NCBI RefSeq assembly: GCF_040529335.1 | Contig: NZ_CP159534.1 | Span: forward strand, 3,224,001-3,288,000 | Direction of reading: 5' to 3' | DNA length: 64,000 bases | Source of the DNA: Streptomyces sp. HUAS MG91 | GTDB taxonomy: Bacteria > Actinomycetota > Actinomycetes > Streptomycetales > Streptomycetaceae | Shown here: positions 8,623 through 17,382 of the stretch, piece after piece | How the letters are laid out: every line of letters begins with the position of its first letter | Numbering within the stretch: the stretch's first letter is position 1 | The notes under the pieces: generated by a model | Told to the model about the DNA's origin: nothing | Databases searched by the model: none | What the model saw: only the letters and a program-made list of their open reading frames with translations | Position numbers and translations under genes: made by a program

Positions 8623-10122
8623 TCAGGATTGGGTGATCGCGACCCCGTCGATCGTCCAGAACCAGTTGTTGCCGCCGGTGTACCGGAAGCGCACCTGCGC
8701 CGTGGTCGCGCCGGCCGGTACCTGGAGGGGCACGGTCTCGGTGCGGGAGGAGACGTCGGCGGTGTACGTCTTCACGGAGACCGGGGCGGCGCCGCCGTAG
8801 GAGACCAGGACCTCGCCCTTCTGCGGGGACTCCTGGCGGTAGAGGGTCGTGTACGTGAGGGTCGCCGCGCGGCCGCCGGTGACCGGGTAGGCGGGGCTGA
8901 TCAGCGTGGAGTCGTACGAGCCGGAGACGGTCCTGTCGGACCACTCGTCGCCGTCGGCGACCGCGAAGACGTTCCGCGCCCGGATGTTGGACTCGCGCTG
9001 CTGGTCGCGCTCGGCCTTGGTCCAGAACTCGTCGGTGGTGAAGGTCCAGCCGCGCCACTCGGTGACGCCGCCGGTGCCCATCTTCGAGTTGTCGACCGTC
9101 CAGCCGCTCGGCGGGGTGTGGGTGAAGCCGACGACGCCGGTTCCGATGCCGCTCTCGTCGACCGGGCCGGTGAGCTTGGCGCGCAGGCTGTCGAAGTCGT
9201 CGGGGCGCGGCTGCTGGACGGGGCGGCCGTCCAGGCCCCAGGCCGGGTCGAGCGCGATGCCGAGGTGGGCGAGGGCGCTGGCCGCGATGTCGGGCATCTT
9301 CACGTCGTAGCGGGTGGATCCGGCGGAGACGGCGGAGCCGACGGCGATCATGAAGGTCTGCCGCTCGGGCCAGGTGGAGCCGCCGTGGCCGCCCGCGTCG
9401 GTGTGCCCGTGGTCGGCGGTGACGAGGATCAGCCAGTCCTCACTGGCGTACGTGGCGCGGGAGGTGACCGCGTCGACGATCTGGCCGACCTGCCCGTCGA
9501 CGCCGTGGATGGCGTCCAGGTACTGCTGGCTGGCGGCGCCGTAGCTGTGGCCGGCGTGGTCGACGTTGTCGAGCTGGAGGAAGACCGCGTCGGGGTTGGC
9601 GTTCTTGAGCTGCGCGACGGCCCGGCTGGTGGTGCCGGTGTCGTACTCGGCGCTGGGCGTGGAGACGCGGGTGTCGACCTTCGAGGAGAAGACGGTGTCG
9701 GTCAGCGGTGCCCAGGAGGAGACCGCGTACGTGGACAGGGCGGGCTTCGCGGTCTCGATCCGGGTGAGGAAGTCCGGGTACTGGGCGAACTTGTGGCCGG
9801 TGAAGTTGTTGTCCTTCACGTTGTGCTTGTCGGGCCACACGCCGGTGATGAGGGTGGACCAGCCGGGGCCGGAGAGGGTGGGCGCCAGCGGGTTGGCGTA
9901 GATCGAGCTGGGGGCGGTCAGACCGGCCGCCATCAGGGCCTTCAGGCGCGGGGCGGCGGCGTCCTTGACTCTGTTCAGAAGGGTGCCGTCGAGGCCGATG
10001 ACCAGGACCTTGGGGGTCCTGGCGGCGCCGAGGGCGGTGGTGGGGACGGCGAGGGCGGCGGCCGCGGTGGCGGTGCCGATGAGGAGTGTGCGTCGGGAAA
10101 TGCCGGGGGTGGTGCGCGACAT
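8623..10122 (-). CDS. Alkaline phosphatase superfamily protein, Tat-exported
   Basis: Extracellular type I phosphodiesterase/nucleotide-pyrophosphatase-like enzyme, probably a phosphatase, phosphodiesterase or phosphonoacetate-hydrolase relative that supplies a product to the adjacent importer. A Tat signal is visible (SRRTLLIG, hydrophobic stretch, cleavage near ALGA). Metal-site motifs follow: VIGLDGT, PTLSGPGWSTLITGVWPDKH with the nucleophilic Thr/Ser, LDNVDHAGHSYG and VTADHGHTDAGGHGG. The last 140 residues form an added beta-sandwich-like domain rich in aromatic residues. ATG 10122 is chosen over the longer reading because AGGAGG-like GGAGGA lies just upstream and the Tat motif sits at the right distance. 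Two copies of an 18-bp operator-like element lie in its upstream region. The substrate is inferred only from context. Confidence 0.85.
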   Translation of the reverse strand: MSRTTPGISRRTLLIGTATAAAALAVPTTALGAARTPKVLVIGLDGTLLNRVKDAAAPRLKALMAAGLTAPSSIYANPLAPTLSGPGWSTLITGVWPDKHNVKDNNFTGHKFAQYPDFLTRIETAKPALSTYAVSSWAPLTDTVFSSKVDTRVSTPSAEYDTGTTSRAVAQLKNANPDAVFLQLDNVDHAGHSYGAASQQYLDAIHGVDGQVGQIVDAVTSRATYASEDWLILVTADHGHTDAGGHGGSTWPERQTFMIAVGSAVSAGSTRYDVKMPDIAASALAHLGIALDPAWGLDGRPVQQPRPDDFDSLRAKLTGPVDESGIGTGVVGFTHTPPSGWTVDNSKMGTGGVTEWRGWTFTTDEFWTKAERDQQRESNIRARNVFAVADGDEWSDRTVSGSYDSTLISPAYPVTGGRAATLTYTTLYRQESPQKGEVLVSYGGAAPVSVKTYTADVSSRTETVPLQVPAGATTAQVRFRYTGGNNWFWTIDGVAITQS

Positions 10123-10187
10123 GCGGTCCTCCGGTTCGTGGGGCGCGGCGGGGGCCGGCGCCCTTCGAGATCGCGGGCTCACGGGCT

Positions 10188-10205
10188 TTGGTCCAGACCC
10201 GTTAT
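10188..10205. promoter_or_regulatory. Operator-like site 1, candidate GntR/HutC target
   Basis: TTGGTCCAGACCCGTTAT, containing the GGTC-NN-GACC half-palindrome typical of HutC-type GntR regulators (compare TGGTCTAGACCA-type sites of DasR and PhnF). It lies 66 bases upstream of the phosphatase start and matches two further copies at 10275-10292 and 14394-14411. The likely binder is the GntR protein encoded at 14477-15253. Confidence 0.7.
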
Positions 10206-10274
10206 CGAATGGTGATACTGCTGCCTGGTCGCACGGCTACGGGTCCGGCCCAACTCCCCCATTACACAGAGGTG

Positions 10275-10292
10275 TTGGACCAGACCCGTTAT
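10275..10292. promoter_or_regulatory. Operator-like site 2, candidate GntR/HutC target
   Basis: TTGGACCAGACCCGTTAT, identical to site 1 except for one base and in the same orientation. The two sites are 87 bases apart between the solute-binding gene and the phosphatase gene. The spacing could allow cooperative binding or looping. Confidence 0.7.
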
Positions 10293-10297
10293 CTTCT

Positions 10298-10335
10298 GGT
10301 GACGCGGACGCGAATGCCCATGGACATTCGTCACC
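10298..10335. terminator. Bulged hairpin after the solute-binding-protein gene
   Basis: GGTGACG (10298-10304) and GAATG (10312-10316) pair with CATTCGTCACC (10325-10335), leaving one bulge and a CCCATGGA loop. It starts 12 bases past the stop at 10347 on the minus strand. It probably terminates the importer transcript ahead of the separately controlled phosphatase gene. Confidence 0.55.
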
Positions 10336-10346
10336 GTCCGATGGAC

Positions 10347-11408
10347 TCAGCTGCCGGTCGCGGACTTCCAGTCGTCCACGTACGCCGTCAGGTTCTTGTC
10401 GATGTCGTTCCAGTCCGGCTCGAAGATCTCCACGCCGTCCATGATCTTGGCGAGGGCGATGGCGTTCTCGTCGGTGGCCTTGACGTCGGCGCGGGCGGAG
10501 AAGCCGCCGCCGATGGCGCTGACCTCCTGCTGCTGCTTCGCGGCGAGCATGAAGTCGAGGAGCTTCTTGCCGTTGGCGGTGTGCGGGGCGTTCTTCACGA
10601 GCCCGGCCGCGTACGGGAGGGCGAACGAGGTGGGCTTGCCGCTCCCCGCCTTCGGGAACCAGATGCCGAGGTTGGGCATGTCCTTGGACTGGGCGTAGTT
10701 CATCTGCACATCGCCGTTGGCGACGAGGAGTTCGCCCTTGTCGACCTTGGGGGCCAGCTTGCCGGTGGAGGCGGACGGGCCGACGTTGTTGGCCTGGAGC
10801 TTCTTCAGGTAGTCCATGGCCTGCTGCTTGCCGCCGAAGTCGTGCATGGCCTTGACGACGACGGCGGTGCCGTCGCCGGCGACGCCCGGCGTGGAGTACT
10901 GGAGCTTGTTCTTGAACTTCCCGTCGAGCAGCTCCTCCCAGGTGGCGGGCGGCGTCTTCAGCTCCTTCTTGTTGTAGACGAAGCCGAAGTAGTTGTTCAC
11001 GACGGAGGTCCAGGTGCCGTCGGCGCCCTTGTCGGCGCCGTCGACCTGGTCCGAGCCCTCGGGGCTGTACTTCGCGAGGAGGCCCTTGCCGCCGGCCTGC
11101 TGGATGAACGGCGGCAGCGTGACGAGGACGTCGGCCTGCGTGTTCGTCTTCTCGCGCACGGCGCGCTGGACGACCTCACCGGAGCCGCCCTCGACGTACT
11201 TGACCTTGATGCCGGTCTTGGCGGTGAAGTCCTTGAAGACCTTGTCGTACCAGCCGTCGCCGTTCTCGCCCTTGAGGCCGTCGGCGCTGTAGACGGTGAC
11301 GGCCTTCTCGTCGGAGGCGGCGGAGCTGCCGCCGCAGGCGGTCAGGCCGGCGGCGAGGGCGAGGCTGCCGGTGACGGCGCCTACGGTGGTGAGCGTGTTT
11401 CTGCGCAT
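10347..11408 (-). CDS. ABC importer solute-binding lipoprotein (2-aminoethylphosphonate type)
   Basis: Extracytoplasmic binding lipoprotein of a type I ABC importer. The signal peptide ends in lipobox LTAC, followed by GGSS. The fold is a family 1-like, iron/phosphonate-type periplasmic binding protein: VTVYSADG at the start of the mature domain, YFGFVYNKKELKTPPATWEELLDGKFKNK in the hinge region (quoted in part: PPATWEELL), and a C-terminal ending with DWKSATGS. The resemblance to 2-aminoethylphosphonate-binding proteins is from memory of the family; ferric-iron binding proteins are close relatives, so the substrate is inferred. It is the last gene of a four-gene minus-strand operon with two permeases and an ATPase, beginning at the operator at 14394. 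ATG 11408 directly encodes the basic n-region MRRNT. Confidence 0.82.
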   Translation of the reverse strand: MRRNTLTTVGAVTGSLALAAGLTACGGSSAASDEKAVTVYSADGLKGENGDGWYDKVFKDFTAKTGIKVKYVEGGSGEVVQRAVREKTNTQADVLVTLPPFIQQAGGKGLLAKYSPEGSDQVDGADKGADGTWTSVVNNYFGFVYNKKELKTPPATWEELLDGKFKNKLQYSTPGVAGDGTAVVVKAMHDFGGKQQAMDYLKKLQANNVGPSASTGKLAPKVDKGELLVANGDVQMNYAQSKDMPNLGIWFPKAGSGKPTSFALPYAAGLVKNAPHTANGKKLLDFMLAAKQQQEVSAIGGGFSARADVKATDENAIALAKIMDGVEIFEPDWNDIDKNLTAYVDDWKSATGS

Positions 11409-11470
11409 GGCGAGGTGAACTCCATTGAGTGATACGAGGGTCAGCGGTACGGGGATCAGCAGGACGGGGA

Positions 11471-12268
11471 TCAGCGGTACGAGGCCTTGGTGCGGATCCG
11501 CGAGACGGCGAGCAGGACGAGCAGCGTCGCGGCCATCAGGACCACCGCGATCGCGGAACCGGTGAACAGCGAGCCGCGGTCGGTGGTCGCGTAGATCTGC
11601 ACCGGCAGCGGCATCCAGTCCGGCGGGTAGAGCATCATCGTGGCGCTCAACTCCCCCATGGACAGGGCGAAGCAGAGCCCCGCCGCCGCGTTCAGGGACG
11701 GCAGCAGCAGGGGCAGCTTCACCTTCCACAGGACGTACGCGGGCCGGGCGCCGAGCGACGCCGCGGCCTGTTCGTAGACCGGGTCGAGACGCACGATGGC
11801 GGCCGAGACCGACTGGTAGGCGAACGCCGTGACAAGAATCGTGTGCGCGATGATGACGATCCAGCGGGTGCCGTTGAGCAGCATCGGCGGCTTGCTGAAC
11901 GCGACGAGCACGGCGAGCCCGACCACGACGGACGGCACGGCGACGGGCAGCACGAACAGCGCGTCCATGGCCCGGCGCCCGCGCTTCTTGAGCGACGCGG
12001 CGGCCAGCGCGGCCCACCCTCCGGTCAGCAGCGCGAGCACGCTCGCCGTGACGGCGGTGACCAGGCTGGTGGTGAGCGCGGTGAGCGAGTCGCCGCTGGT
12101 GGCGGCGGAGTAGTGGCTCCCGGTGAACCCGGAGGGAAGCGCCCCGGACCAGTTGGTCGAGAAGGACGCGGCGACGATGACGAGGAGGGGCAGGGCGAAG
12201 AGGGGCAGGAAGAGGAGGAAGAAGAGCGCCCAGGTGGCCCACTTCCCCGGCTTGCTATGCACCAGCAC
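11471..12268 (-). CDS. ABC transporter permease, second subunit
   Basis: Integral membrane permease of the same importer, about six transmembrane helices over 265 residues. The binding-protein-dependent-transport EAA loop lies around EQAAASLGARPAYVLWKV, which docks on the ATPase. It begins at GTG 12268, preceded by AGGGGAG. The gap to the upstream permease (12355) is 86 bases and carries a repeat hairpin, so expression may be lowered relative to the first genes. The solute-binding gene follows 62 bases downstream. Confidence 0.88.
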   Translation of the reverse strand: MLVHSKPGKWATWALFFLLFLPLFALPLLVIVAASFSTNWSGALPSGFTGSHYSAATSGDSLTALTTSLVTAVTASVLALLTGGWAALAAASLKKRGRRAMDALFVLPVAVPSVVVGLAVLVAFSKPPMLLNGTRWIVIIAHTILVTAFAYQSVSAAIVRLDPVYEQAAASLGARPAYVLWKVKLPLLLPSLNAAAGLCFALSMGELSATMMLYPPDWMPLPVQIYATTDRGSLFTGSAIAVVLMAATLLVLLAVSRIRTKASYR

Positions 12269-12290
12269 GAGAGATCTCCCCTGAGAGAAG

Positions 12291-12325
12291 GCGCCCCTTC
12301 AGGGGCGCGGGGAACTGCGCGAGCA
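12291..12325. repeat. Streptomyces intergenic repeat, copy 1
   Basis: Hairpin GCGCCCC-TTCA-GGGGCGC (12291-12308) followed by GGGGAACTGCGCGA, a sequence common between Streptomyces genes. A second clear copy is at 20466-20497 and a partial copy at 43778-43813. Here it sits inside an operon, between two permease genes, where it may attenuate transcription or protect an mRNA 3' end. Confidence 0.75.
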
Positions 12326-12354
12326 ACCCGCCACGGGCCGCACCCGGCAACGCG

Positions 12355-13227
12355 TCAGGCACCCACACGGCGGCTCACCACCCGGTAGATCCCGTACAGC
12401 CCGACGGAGATGGCCACATTGACGACCGCCACGACGCAGGCCCCCGGATAGTCGGACTCCAGGATGGCCTTGCTGTACACGAGCATCGGCAGCGTGGTGA
12501 CCCCCTTGGCCCCGGTGAAGAGCACGATCCCGAACTCGTTGAGGCACATCACGAGGACCAGCGCCCCGCCGGCGGCCAGCGCGGGCAGCGCCTCGGGCAG
12601 GATCACCTGGCGCACGATCCGGGCCGGCCGCGCCCCGAGCGACGAGGCGACCTCCAGCTGCGCGGTCTCCACCTGCGAGAACGCGGCGAGCAGCGGCCGC
12701 ATCACGAACGGTGTGAAGTAGGTGATCTCGGCGAGCAGTACGCCCCAGGGCGTGGTGAGGAACTGGAACGGTCCGGTGGCGGCGCCCGTGACGTCCCGCC
12801 ACAGGCCGTTGGCCATGCCCACCTGCCCGTACACGAAGAGCAGGGCGAGCGTGATCAGGAAGGACGGGAAGGAGAGGAAGACGTCGATGAACTTGGCGAC
12901 GGCCTTGCCGCCGGGGAACGGCACGAACGCGATGATCAGCGCGAGCGCGAACCCGAGGACGAGGCAGCCGACGGTCGAGCCGACGGCCAGCCACACGGTC
13001 GTGCCGAGCGCCTCGCGGAAGGCCGTCGAGGCGAAGACGTCGGTGTACGGCTTCAGGGAGGTGCCGCCGGTGTCCGGCTGGAGGGACTGCCGGACGACGA
13101 GGAAGAGCGGGTAGAGGAAGACGACGGCGAGGGCGGCGACCGGGGGCAGCGCCCACACCCAACTGCCGATCTTCCTGGGTGACTTGGCGGTGCCCTGGAC
13201 CGGGACGTCGAGCGTGGCGCTAGTCAT
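12355..13227 (-). CDS. ABC transporter permease, first subunit
   Basis: Integral membrane permease of the phosphonate-type importer with about six transmembrane helices. The coupling loop reads EVASSLGARPARIVRQVILPEA, recognisable as an EAA motif. ATG 13227 overlaps the end of the ATPase gene by eight bases, indicating translational coupling. Length (290 aa) is normal for the family. It pairs with the permease at 11471-12268 to make a heterodimeric channel. Confidence 0.88.
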   Translation of the reverse strand: MTSATLDVPVQGTAKSPRKIGSWVWALPPVAALAVVFLYPLFLVVRQSLQPDTGGTSLKPYTDVFASTAFREALGTTVWLAVGSTVGCLVLGFALALIIAFVPFPGGKAVAKFIDVFLSFPSFLITLALLFVYGQVGMANGLWRDVTGAATGPFQFLTTPWGVLLAEITYFTPFVMRPLLAAFSQVETAQLEVASSLGARPARIVRQVILPEALPALAAGGALVLVMCLNEFGIVLFTGAKGVTTLPMLVYSKAILESDYPGACVVAVVNVAISVGLYGIYRVVSRRVGA

Positions 13228-14284
13228 CGTCGGTCACCCCCGCGCGGAGCAGCACCGCGTCCTCCGGCGCGAAGTGCACGGTGGCCCGTTCGCCGAGCGC
13301 GGGCGGCTGCCGCAGCTCGCGCACGTCCGCCTTGACCTGGCGGCCGTCCACCTCGACGTAGAGCCGGTGGGTGGAGCCGCGCCACTGGACCTCGGTGACG
13401 GTGCCGGTCAGCGCGTTGGGCCCGTCGCCGAGTCCGACGAGGTGGGGGCGGACGCAGAGGGTGGCCGTGGCGCCGGGCGCGACGCCGTCGGTCGGCACCT
13501 TCAGCTCGGCCTGTCCGAAGGACACCGAGCCCGAAGCGACGCGTACGGGGAGGAGGTTGGCGCCTCCGACGAACGACGCGGTGAATTCGGTGCGTGGCGT
13601 GCGGTACAGCTCCTGCGGGGTGCCGACGTCCTGGAGGCGTGCCTTGTCCATGACGGCGATCCGGTCGGCCAGGGTCAGCGCCTCGACCTGGTCGTGGGTG
13701 ACGTAGAGGATCGACACGTCGGGCAGTTCGCGGTGCAGCCGGGCCAGTTCGGCGAGCATGCCGGACCTGAGCTGGGCGTCGAGCGCGGACAGCGGTTCGT
13801 CGAGGAGCAGCACCCCGGGCCGGATGGCGAGGGCCCGCGCGATGGCGACGCGCTGCTGCTGGCCGCCGGAGAGTTCACGCGGGTAGCGGCGCGCGTAGGC
13901 CGCCATGCCGGTGAGCTCCAGGGCCTCGGCGACCCGGCCGGGTATCTCGGCCTTCGGCACCTTCTGCGCGCGCATCCCGAAGGCGACGTTGTCGGCGACG
14001 CGCAGGTGCGGGAAGAGCGCGTAGCTCTGCACGACCATGCCGATCCCGCGCCGGTGCGGCGGCAGGTCGGTGACGTCGCGCTCCCCGATGAACACCCGGC
14101 CGGAGGCGGGTCTCACGAACCCGGCGACGGCGCGCAGGGCGGTGGTCTTGCCGGATCCGGACGGCCCGAGCAGGGCCATCACCTCACCGGGCTCGACGGT
14201 CAGCTCCAGGGAGTCGAGCACGGTGTTCCCGCCGTACGCGACACAGACCCGGTCGAACCGGATGCCGCTGCGGCCCTGCGTCAT
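13220..14284 (-). CDS. ABC transporter ATP-binding protein
   Basis: Cytoplasmic ATPase of the importer. Walker A is GPSGSGKTT, the signature is LSGGQQQRVAIARAL, Walker B is GVLLLDEPLSALD and the switch His is in YVTHDQVEAL. A C-terminal TOBE-like regulatory domain follows (about residues 250-354). ATG 14284 (MTQGRSGIRF) is preferred over the upstream in-frame start at 14368 because the added residues are Arg-rich and unlike the family, and a GAGAGG lies about ten bases upstream. It is the first gene of the importer operon, 109 bases downstream of operator site 3. Confidence 0.9.
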   Translation of the reverse strand: MTQGRSGIRFDRVCVAYGGNTVLDSLELTVEPGEVMALLGPSGSGKTTALRAVAGFVRPASGRVFIGERDVTDLPPHRRGIGMVVQSYALFPHLRVADNVAFGMRAQKVPKAEIPGRVAEALELTGMAAYARRYPRELSGGQQQRVAIARALAIRPGVLLLDEPLSALDAQLRSGMLAELARLHRELPDVSILYVTHDQVEALTLADRIAVMDKARLQDVGTPQELYRTPRTEFTASFVGGANLLPVRVASGSVSFGQAELKVPTDGVAPGATATLCVRPHLVGLGDGPNALTGTVTEVQWRGSTHRLYVEVDGRQVKADVRELRQPPALGERATVHFAPEDAVLLRAGVTDDD

Positions 14285-14393
14285 CGGGCATCGACCTCTC
14301 TGTCTTCCAGTGCTCTCACGGCGCCCACGCTCCTCAAGGCGGGTGTCCCGGGCCGGTCCACCCGGCAACGGGACGGTGAACGGGCTCCCAAGC

Positions 14394-14411
14394 TTGGCCT
14401 AGACCCGTTAC
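14394..14411. promoter_or_regulatory. Operator-like site 3, upstream of the importer operon
   Basis: TTGGCCTAGACCCGTTAC, the third copy of the 18-bp element, in the same orientation relative to the downstream gene as sites 1 and 2. CCCGTTATC recurs immediately afterwards at 14416-14424. It lies between the GntR gene and the importer, where a repressor controlling the importer would bind. Confidence 0.7.
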
Positions 14412-14476
14412 GTTCCCGTTATCATCGCGCGTCGATTCGCCTCAACCAGCGGCACTGAAAGGGCAGTTGTCCTCCG

Positions 14477-15253
14477 CTACCGCTCGTTTCCGCCCAGCCG
14501 GGTGGTGAAGGAGAACCGGTCGCCCCGGTACAGCGTGCGCACCCGCTCGGTGGGGTCGCCCCCGGTGTCGTACGAGACGCGGTGGATCAGCAGCATCGGC
14601 AGCGCGGGCGGCGTGCCGATGAGCAGCGCCTCGCGCGGGGTGGCGAGCACCGTCTCGATGCGTTCGTCGGCGGAGCCGAAGTCGATGCCGAGGCGTTCGT
14701 GGACGTACGAGTAGAAGGACGAGTCGGGGTCGAAGTCGCGGTCGAGGCGCGGCATCCGGGCCACGGAGACATAGGTGGACTCCAGGCCGACCCGCTCGTC
14801 GTCGGCGAGCAGCACCCGCTCCATGTGCCAGACGGGCTCGCCGCGCTCCAGGCCGATCTCGGGCGCGAGCGCGGGCGGGCACGGGAAGCGGTCGAGGCCG
14901 ATGAGCGTGCGGCCGGGCCGCCGGCCCTGGCGGCGCACGCCCTCGGTGTACGAGGCCAGGGAGAGCGGCTGCTCCAGTTTGGGTCCGGCGACGACGGTGC
15001 CCCGGCCGCGGCGGCGCAGGCGCCCTTCGAGCAGCAGCTCGCGCAGTGCCTGCCGGACGGTCTCGCGTGCGACGCCGTGCCGCACGGCGAGGTCGCGTTC
15101 GGTGGGCAGCGCCTCGCCTTCGCCCAACTCGTCGACGAGCGCGCCTATTTGGGCCTTTACGGCGTAGTACTTGGGGATCCGGCCGTGCTCGGGAATGCCG
15201 TCGCGCACGGGGGCGCCGGGGGCCTGGGCGTGCGGGTAGTTCGGGTGGTCCAC
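14477..15253 (-). CDS. GntR/HutC-family transcriptional regulator
   Basis: DNA-binding regulator with an N-terminal winged helix (about residues 25-90; LPTERDLAVRHGV and RETVRQALRELLLEG are the GntR helix-turn-helix) and a C-terminal UTRA ligand domain (about 95-255) as in HutC, PhnF and DasR. It reads in the same direction as, and just upstream of, the importer operon. It is the natural candidate to bind the three 18-bp sites at 10188, 10275 and 14394. The effector is expected to be the imported compound or a metabolite of it; that is inference. The start is GTG 15253, with only a weak ribosome site, so the exact N terminus is uncertain. Confidence 0.85.
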   Translation of the reverse strand: MDHPNYPHAQAPGAPVRDGIPEHGRIPKYYAVKAQIGALVDELGEGEALPTERDLAVRHGVARETVRQALRELLLEGRLRRRGRGTVVAGPKLEQPLSLASYTEGVRRQGRRPGRTLIGLDRFPCPPALAPEIGLERGEPVWHMERVLLADDERVGLESTYVSVARMPRLDRDFDPDSSFYSYVHERLGIDFGSADERIETVLATPREALLIGTPPALPMLLIHRVSYDTGGDPTERVRTLYRGDRFSFTTRLGGNER

Positions 15254-15325
15254 GCGGGGATGGTCCCAGACGCGGGTGAACGGACCGGGTCGCCGGGGTC
15301 CCGGCGGGGTGCGCCGGTGCTGTTC

Positions 15326-16081
15326 TCAGTACCGCGGCGTGCGCAGCCGGCGGGATCCGAGCACGAGGGCGGCGCCGGAGGCGAGGAGGGCGCAGGCGGT
15401 GATCCCGAGGCCGAGCAGGGAGGCGTCGCGGCCGGTCGCGGCGAGCTGGTCGGGCAGCGACGGGTCGGTGCCGTCCGTCGCGGATCCGGGCTCGGTGTCG
15501 TCGTCGGCGATCGTGAACGGGTAGCTGCCCGACTCCCCCACCCAGTCGCCGTCGTCGCCCCGGCGCTGCACGACGGCGGCGTCGGCGACGACCCGGCCGG
15601 GCCGGGCGGCCGCGGTGAAGGCGAGCCGGATCTCGACGGTCACGGTCCGGCCCGCGCCGACCGTGAAGCCGGGGAAGCCGTCGTCGAGGACGCCGATGTT
15701 CTCGTCCTCGTCGGTGTGCTCGAAGGACACGGGCCGCCAGCGCGTGCCGTCGTGGAACTCCATCCGGATCTGGCCGGGCCTCAGTTCCCGGTTCCGGTCG
15801 ACGAGGACGAGGACCGGGTGGACGGCCGTGCAGCCGGTGCCGGTGGTGTCGGTGAGCTCGATCGACCAGCGGCGCCGGCCGTCGCCGGGGTGATAGGTGT
15901 CCGGACCCGGGTGGATGCGGGCGTCGACCGGGAAGCGGGCCCCGTCGGCGGCCGCGTCGCAGGCGGCCTCGCGGGCGGCGGCCGGGGCGCCGCTGTGCGC
16001 CGTCGCCGGGAGCGGTGCGGCGAGGGCGAGGGCGGCGGCGGTCGCGGTCATGCCGAGGGCGATCGGACGGCGCAGTCGCAT
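15326..16081 (-). CDS. LAxTG-anchored secreted protein
   Basis: 251-residue surface protein. A signal peptide (MRLRRP, hydrophobic core, cleavage near ATAHS) is followed by a beta-rich extracellular domain without a family I recognise, then an Asp/Thr-rich linker and a C-terminal sorting signal: LAATG, hydrophobic helix (LLGLGITACALLASGAALVLG) and basic tail SRRLRTPRY. LAxTG is the motif favoured by actinobacterial class E sortases, one of which is encoded at 45530-46357. ATG 16081 is chosen because the preceding in-frame residues do not resemble a signal peptide and the MRLRR n-region is ideal. Confidence 0.82.
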   Translation of the reverse strand: MRLRRPIALGMTATAAALALAAPLPATAHSGAPAAAREAACDAAADGARFPVDARIHPGPDTYHPGDGRRRWSIELTDTTGTGCTAVHPVLVLVDRNRELRPGQIRMEFHDGTRWRPVSFEHTDEDENIGVLDDGFPGFTVGAGRTVTVEIRLAFTAAARPGRVVADAAVVQRRGDDGDWVGESGSYPFTIADDDTEPGSATDGTDPSLPDQLAATGRDASLLGLGITACALLASGAALVLGSRRLRTPRY

Positions 16082-16225
16082 GCGGGGCCTTTGCTGGTCC
16101 GGGGTCGAGCGGTCACGGGCACGGCCTCCGCCGTGGCCCCGCACCTTGCCACGCCCGCCCGGCGCGACGGCCGCACCACGACCGCCCGCGAGCGCATAAC
16201 CATCAAATAGCCAGCGAACGGCCCT

Positions 16226-17359
16226 CTATCGGACCAACCTCCCGAACAGCGGCGCGAGGATCAGCTGGGCGGCGCCCTCGACGACGAGGCCGGCGCCGCC
16301 CGGCGCCCCGCGCACCGGTATCGGCCCGCATCCCCCGCGCCGCGCCCGCACGTCGAGCACCGCGCCGACACCGCGCACGAACCGCTCCTCGGCGGCGAGC
16401 ACGGTCCGCCCGCCCAGCAGCACGGCGTCGATGTCGAGCAGGCTCACCAGATTCCCCGCCCCCTCGCCGAGCACCCGCGCGGCCTCGTCCAGGCCGTCGC
16501 CGGTGCCGCGCGCGACGGCGGCCAGGCACAGCGCCTCGATGCAGCCGCGGTTGCCGCAGTCGCAGGGCGGGCCGTCGAGCTGGATCACCTGGTGGCCGAA
16601 CTCCCCCGCCCCGGTCCGCGCCCCGCGGTACAGCGCGCCGCCCAGGACGAGTCCGGCGCCGAGCCCGGTCCCGAGGTGCAGGTAGACGAAGGAGCGCGCG
16701 CCGTCGTCGCCCGCGCCGAGGGCGAGGCCGAGCGCGGCGGCGTTGGTGTCCTTGTCGACGACGACCGGCAGCCCGAGCCGCTCGGCGAGCGCGTCGCGCA
16801 GCGGGAACCCGTCCCACTGCGGGAAGCCGGTGACCCGGTGCAGCACGCCGTCGCCGTGGTCGAGCGGGCCGGGCATCGCGACGCCGACGCCGAGCGCCTG
16901 CCCCTGGGCGACCCCGCCGAGCAGCTGGTCCACCTCGCAGGCGGCGGCGCCGAGGACGGCCTCGGCCCCCGCGCCCAGGTCGAGCGGGGCCCGCCGGTTC
17001 GCGACGACGGCTCCCGACAGGTCGGTCAGGACGGTGTGCAGCTCGTCGCGGTCCAGGTGCAGGCCCACCGCGTGTCCGGCGTCCGCGACCAGGCGCAGCA
17101 CCGTGCGCGGCTTGCCGCCGGTGGAGGCCCGGCGGCCCGCCTCGACGACGAGCCCCTCGCCCCGGAGCCGGGCGGTGATCTTGCTGACGGCCTGCGGGGT
17201 CAGTCCGGTCCGCTCGGCCAGCTCCAGGCGGCTGATGCCGTGCTCCCCCGCGGTGCGGAGCAGGTCGAGCACGAGCGCGGCGTTGTGCCCGCGCAGGGCG
17301 GTCAGGTTCACGCCCGCGGTGGGCTGCGCATGCTGGGCATGCGTGACATGCGTGTTCAC
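16226..17359 (-). CDS. ROK-family transcriptional regulator
   Basis: Repressor-type ROK protein. An N-terminal MarR-like winged helix (about residues 20-75; LELAERTGLTPQAVSKITARL) is fused to a ROK sugar-kinase-like domain. The ROK zinc motif is intact (CDCGNRGCIE), and the nucleotide/sugar fold signature GTGLGAGLVLGGALYRG is visible, although the N-terminal kinase loop looks regulatory. The GTG start at 17359 has a GGAGGGAC nine bases upstream. It is divergent from the Gfo/Idh/MocA oxidoreductase, with a 27-bp imperfect palindrome in the 56-base gap, which suggests that it regulates that gene and itself in response to a sugar or derivative. Confidence 0.88.
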   Translation of the reverse strand: MNTHVTHAQHAQPTAGVNLTALRGHNAALVLDLLRTAGEHGISRLELAERTGLTPQAVSKITARLRGEGLVVEAGRRASTGGKPRTVLRLVADAGHAVGLHLDRDELHTVLTDLSGAVVANRRAPLDLGAGAEAVLGAAACEVDQLLGGVAQGQALGVGVAMPGPLDHGDGVLHRVTGFPQWDGFPLRDALAERLGLPVVVDKDTNAAALGLALGAGDDGARSFVYLHLGTGLGAGLVLGGALYRGARTGAGEFGHQVIQLDGPPCDCGNRGCIEALCLAAVARGTGDGLDEAARVLGEGAGNLVSLLDIDAVLLGGRTVLAAEERFVRGVGAVLDVRARRGGCGPIPVRGAPGGAGLVVEGAAQLILAPLFGRLVR

Positions 17360-17382
17360 CCTGCCATTGTCCCTCCCGCTTG

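Noticed and set aside
14360..14390. Possible PHO box (GTTCACC-type direct repeat) upstream of the importer
   Set aside because: One GTTCACC unit is seen on the minus strand, but the next unit (GTTGCCG) is poor and shifted by a base, so PhoP control is not supported.
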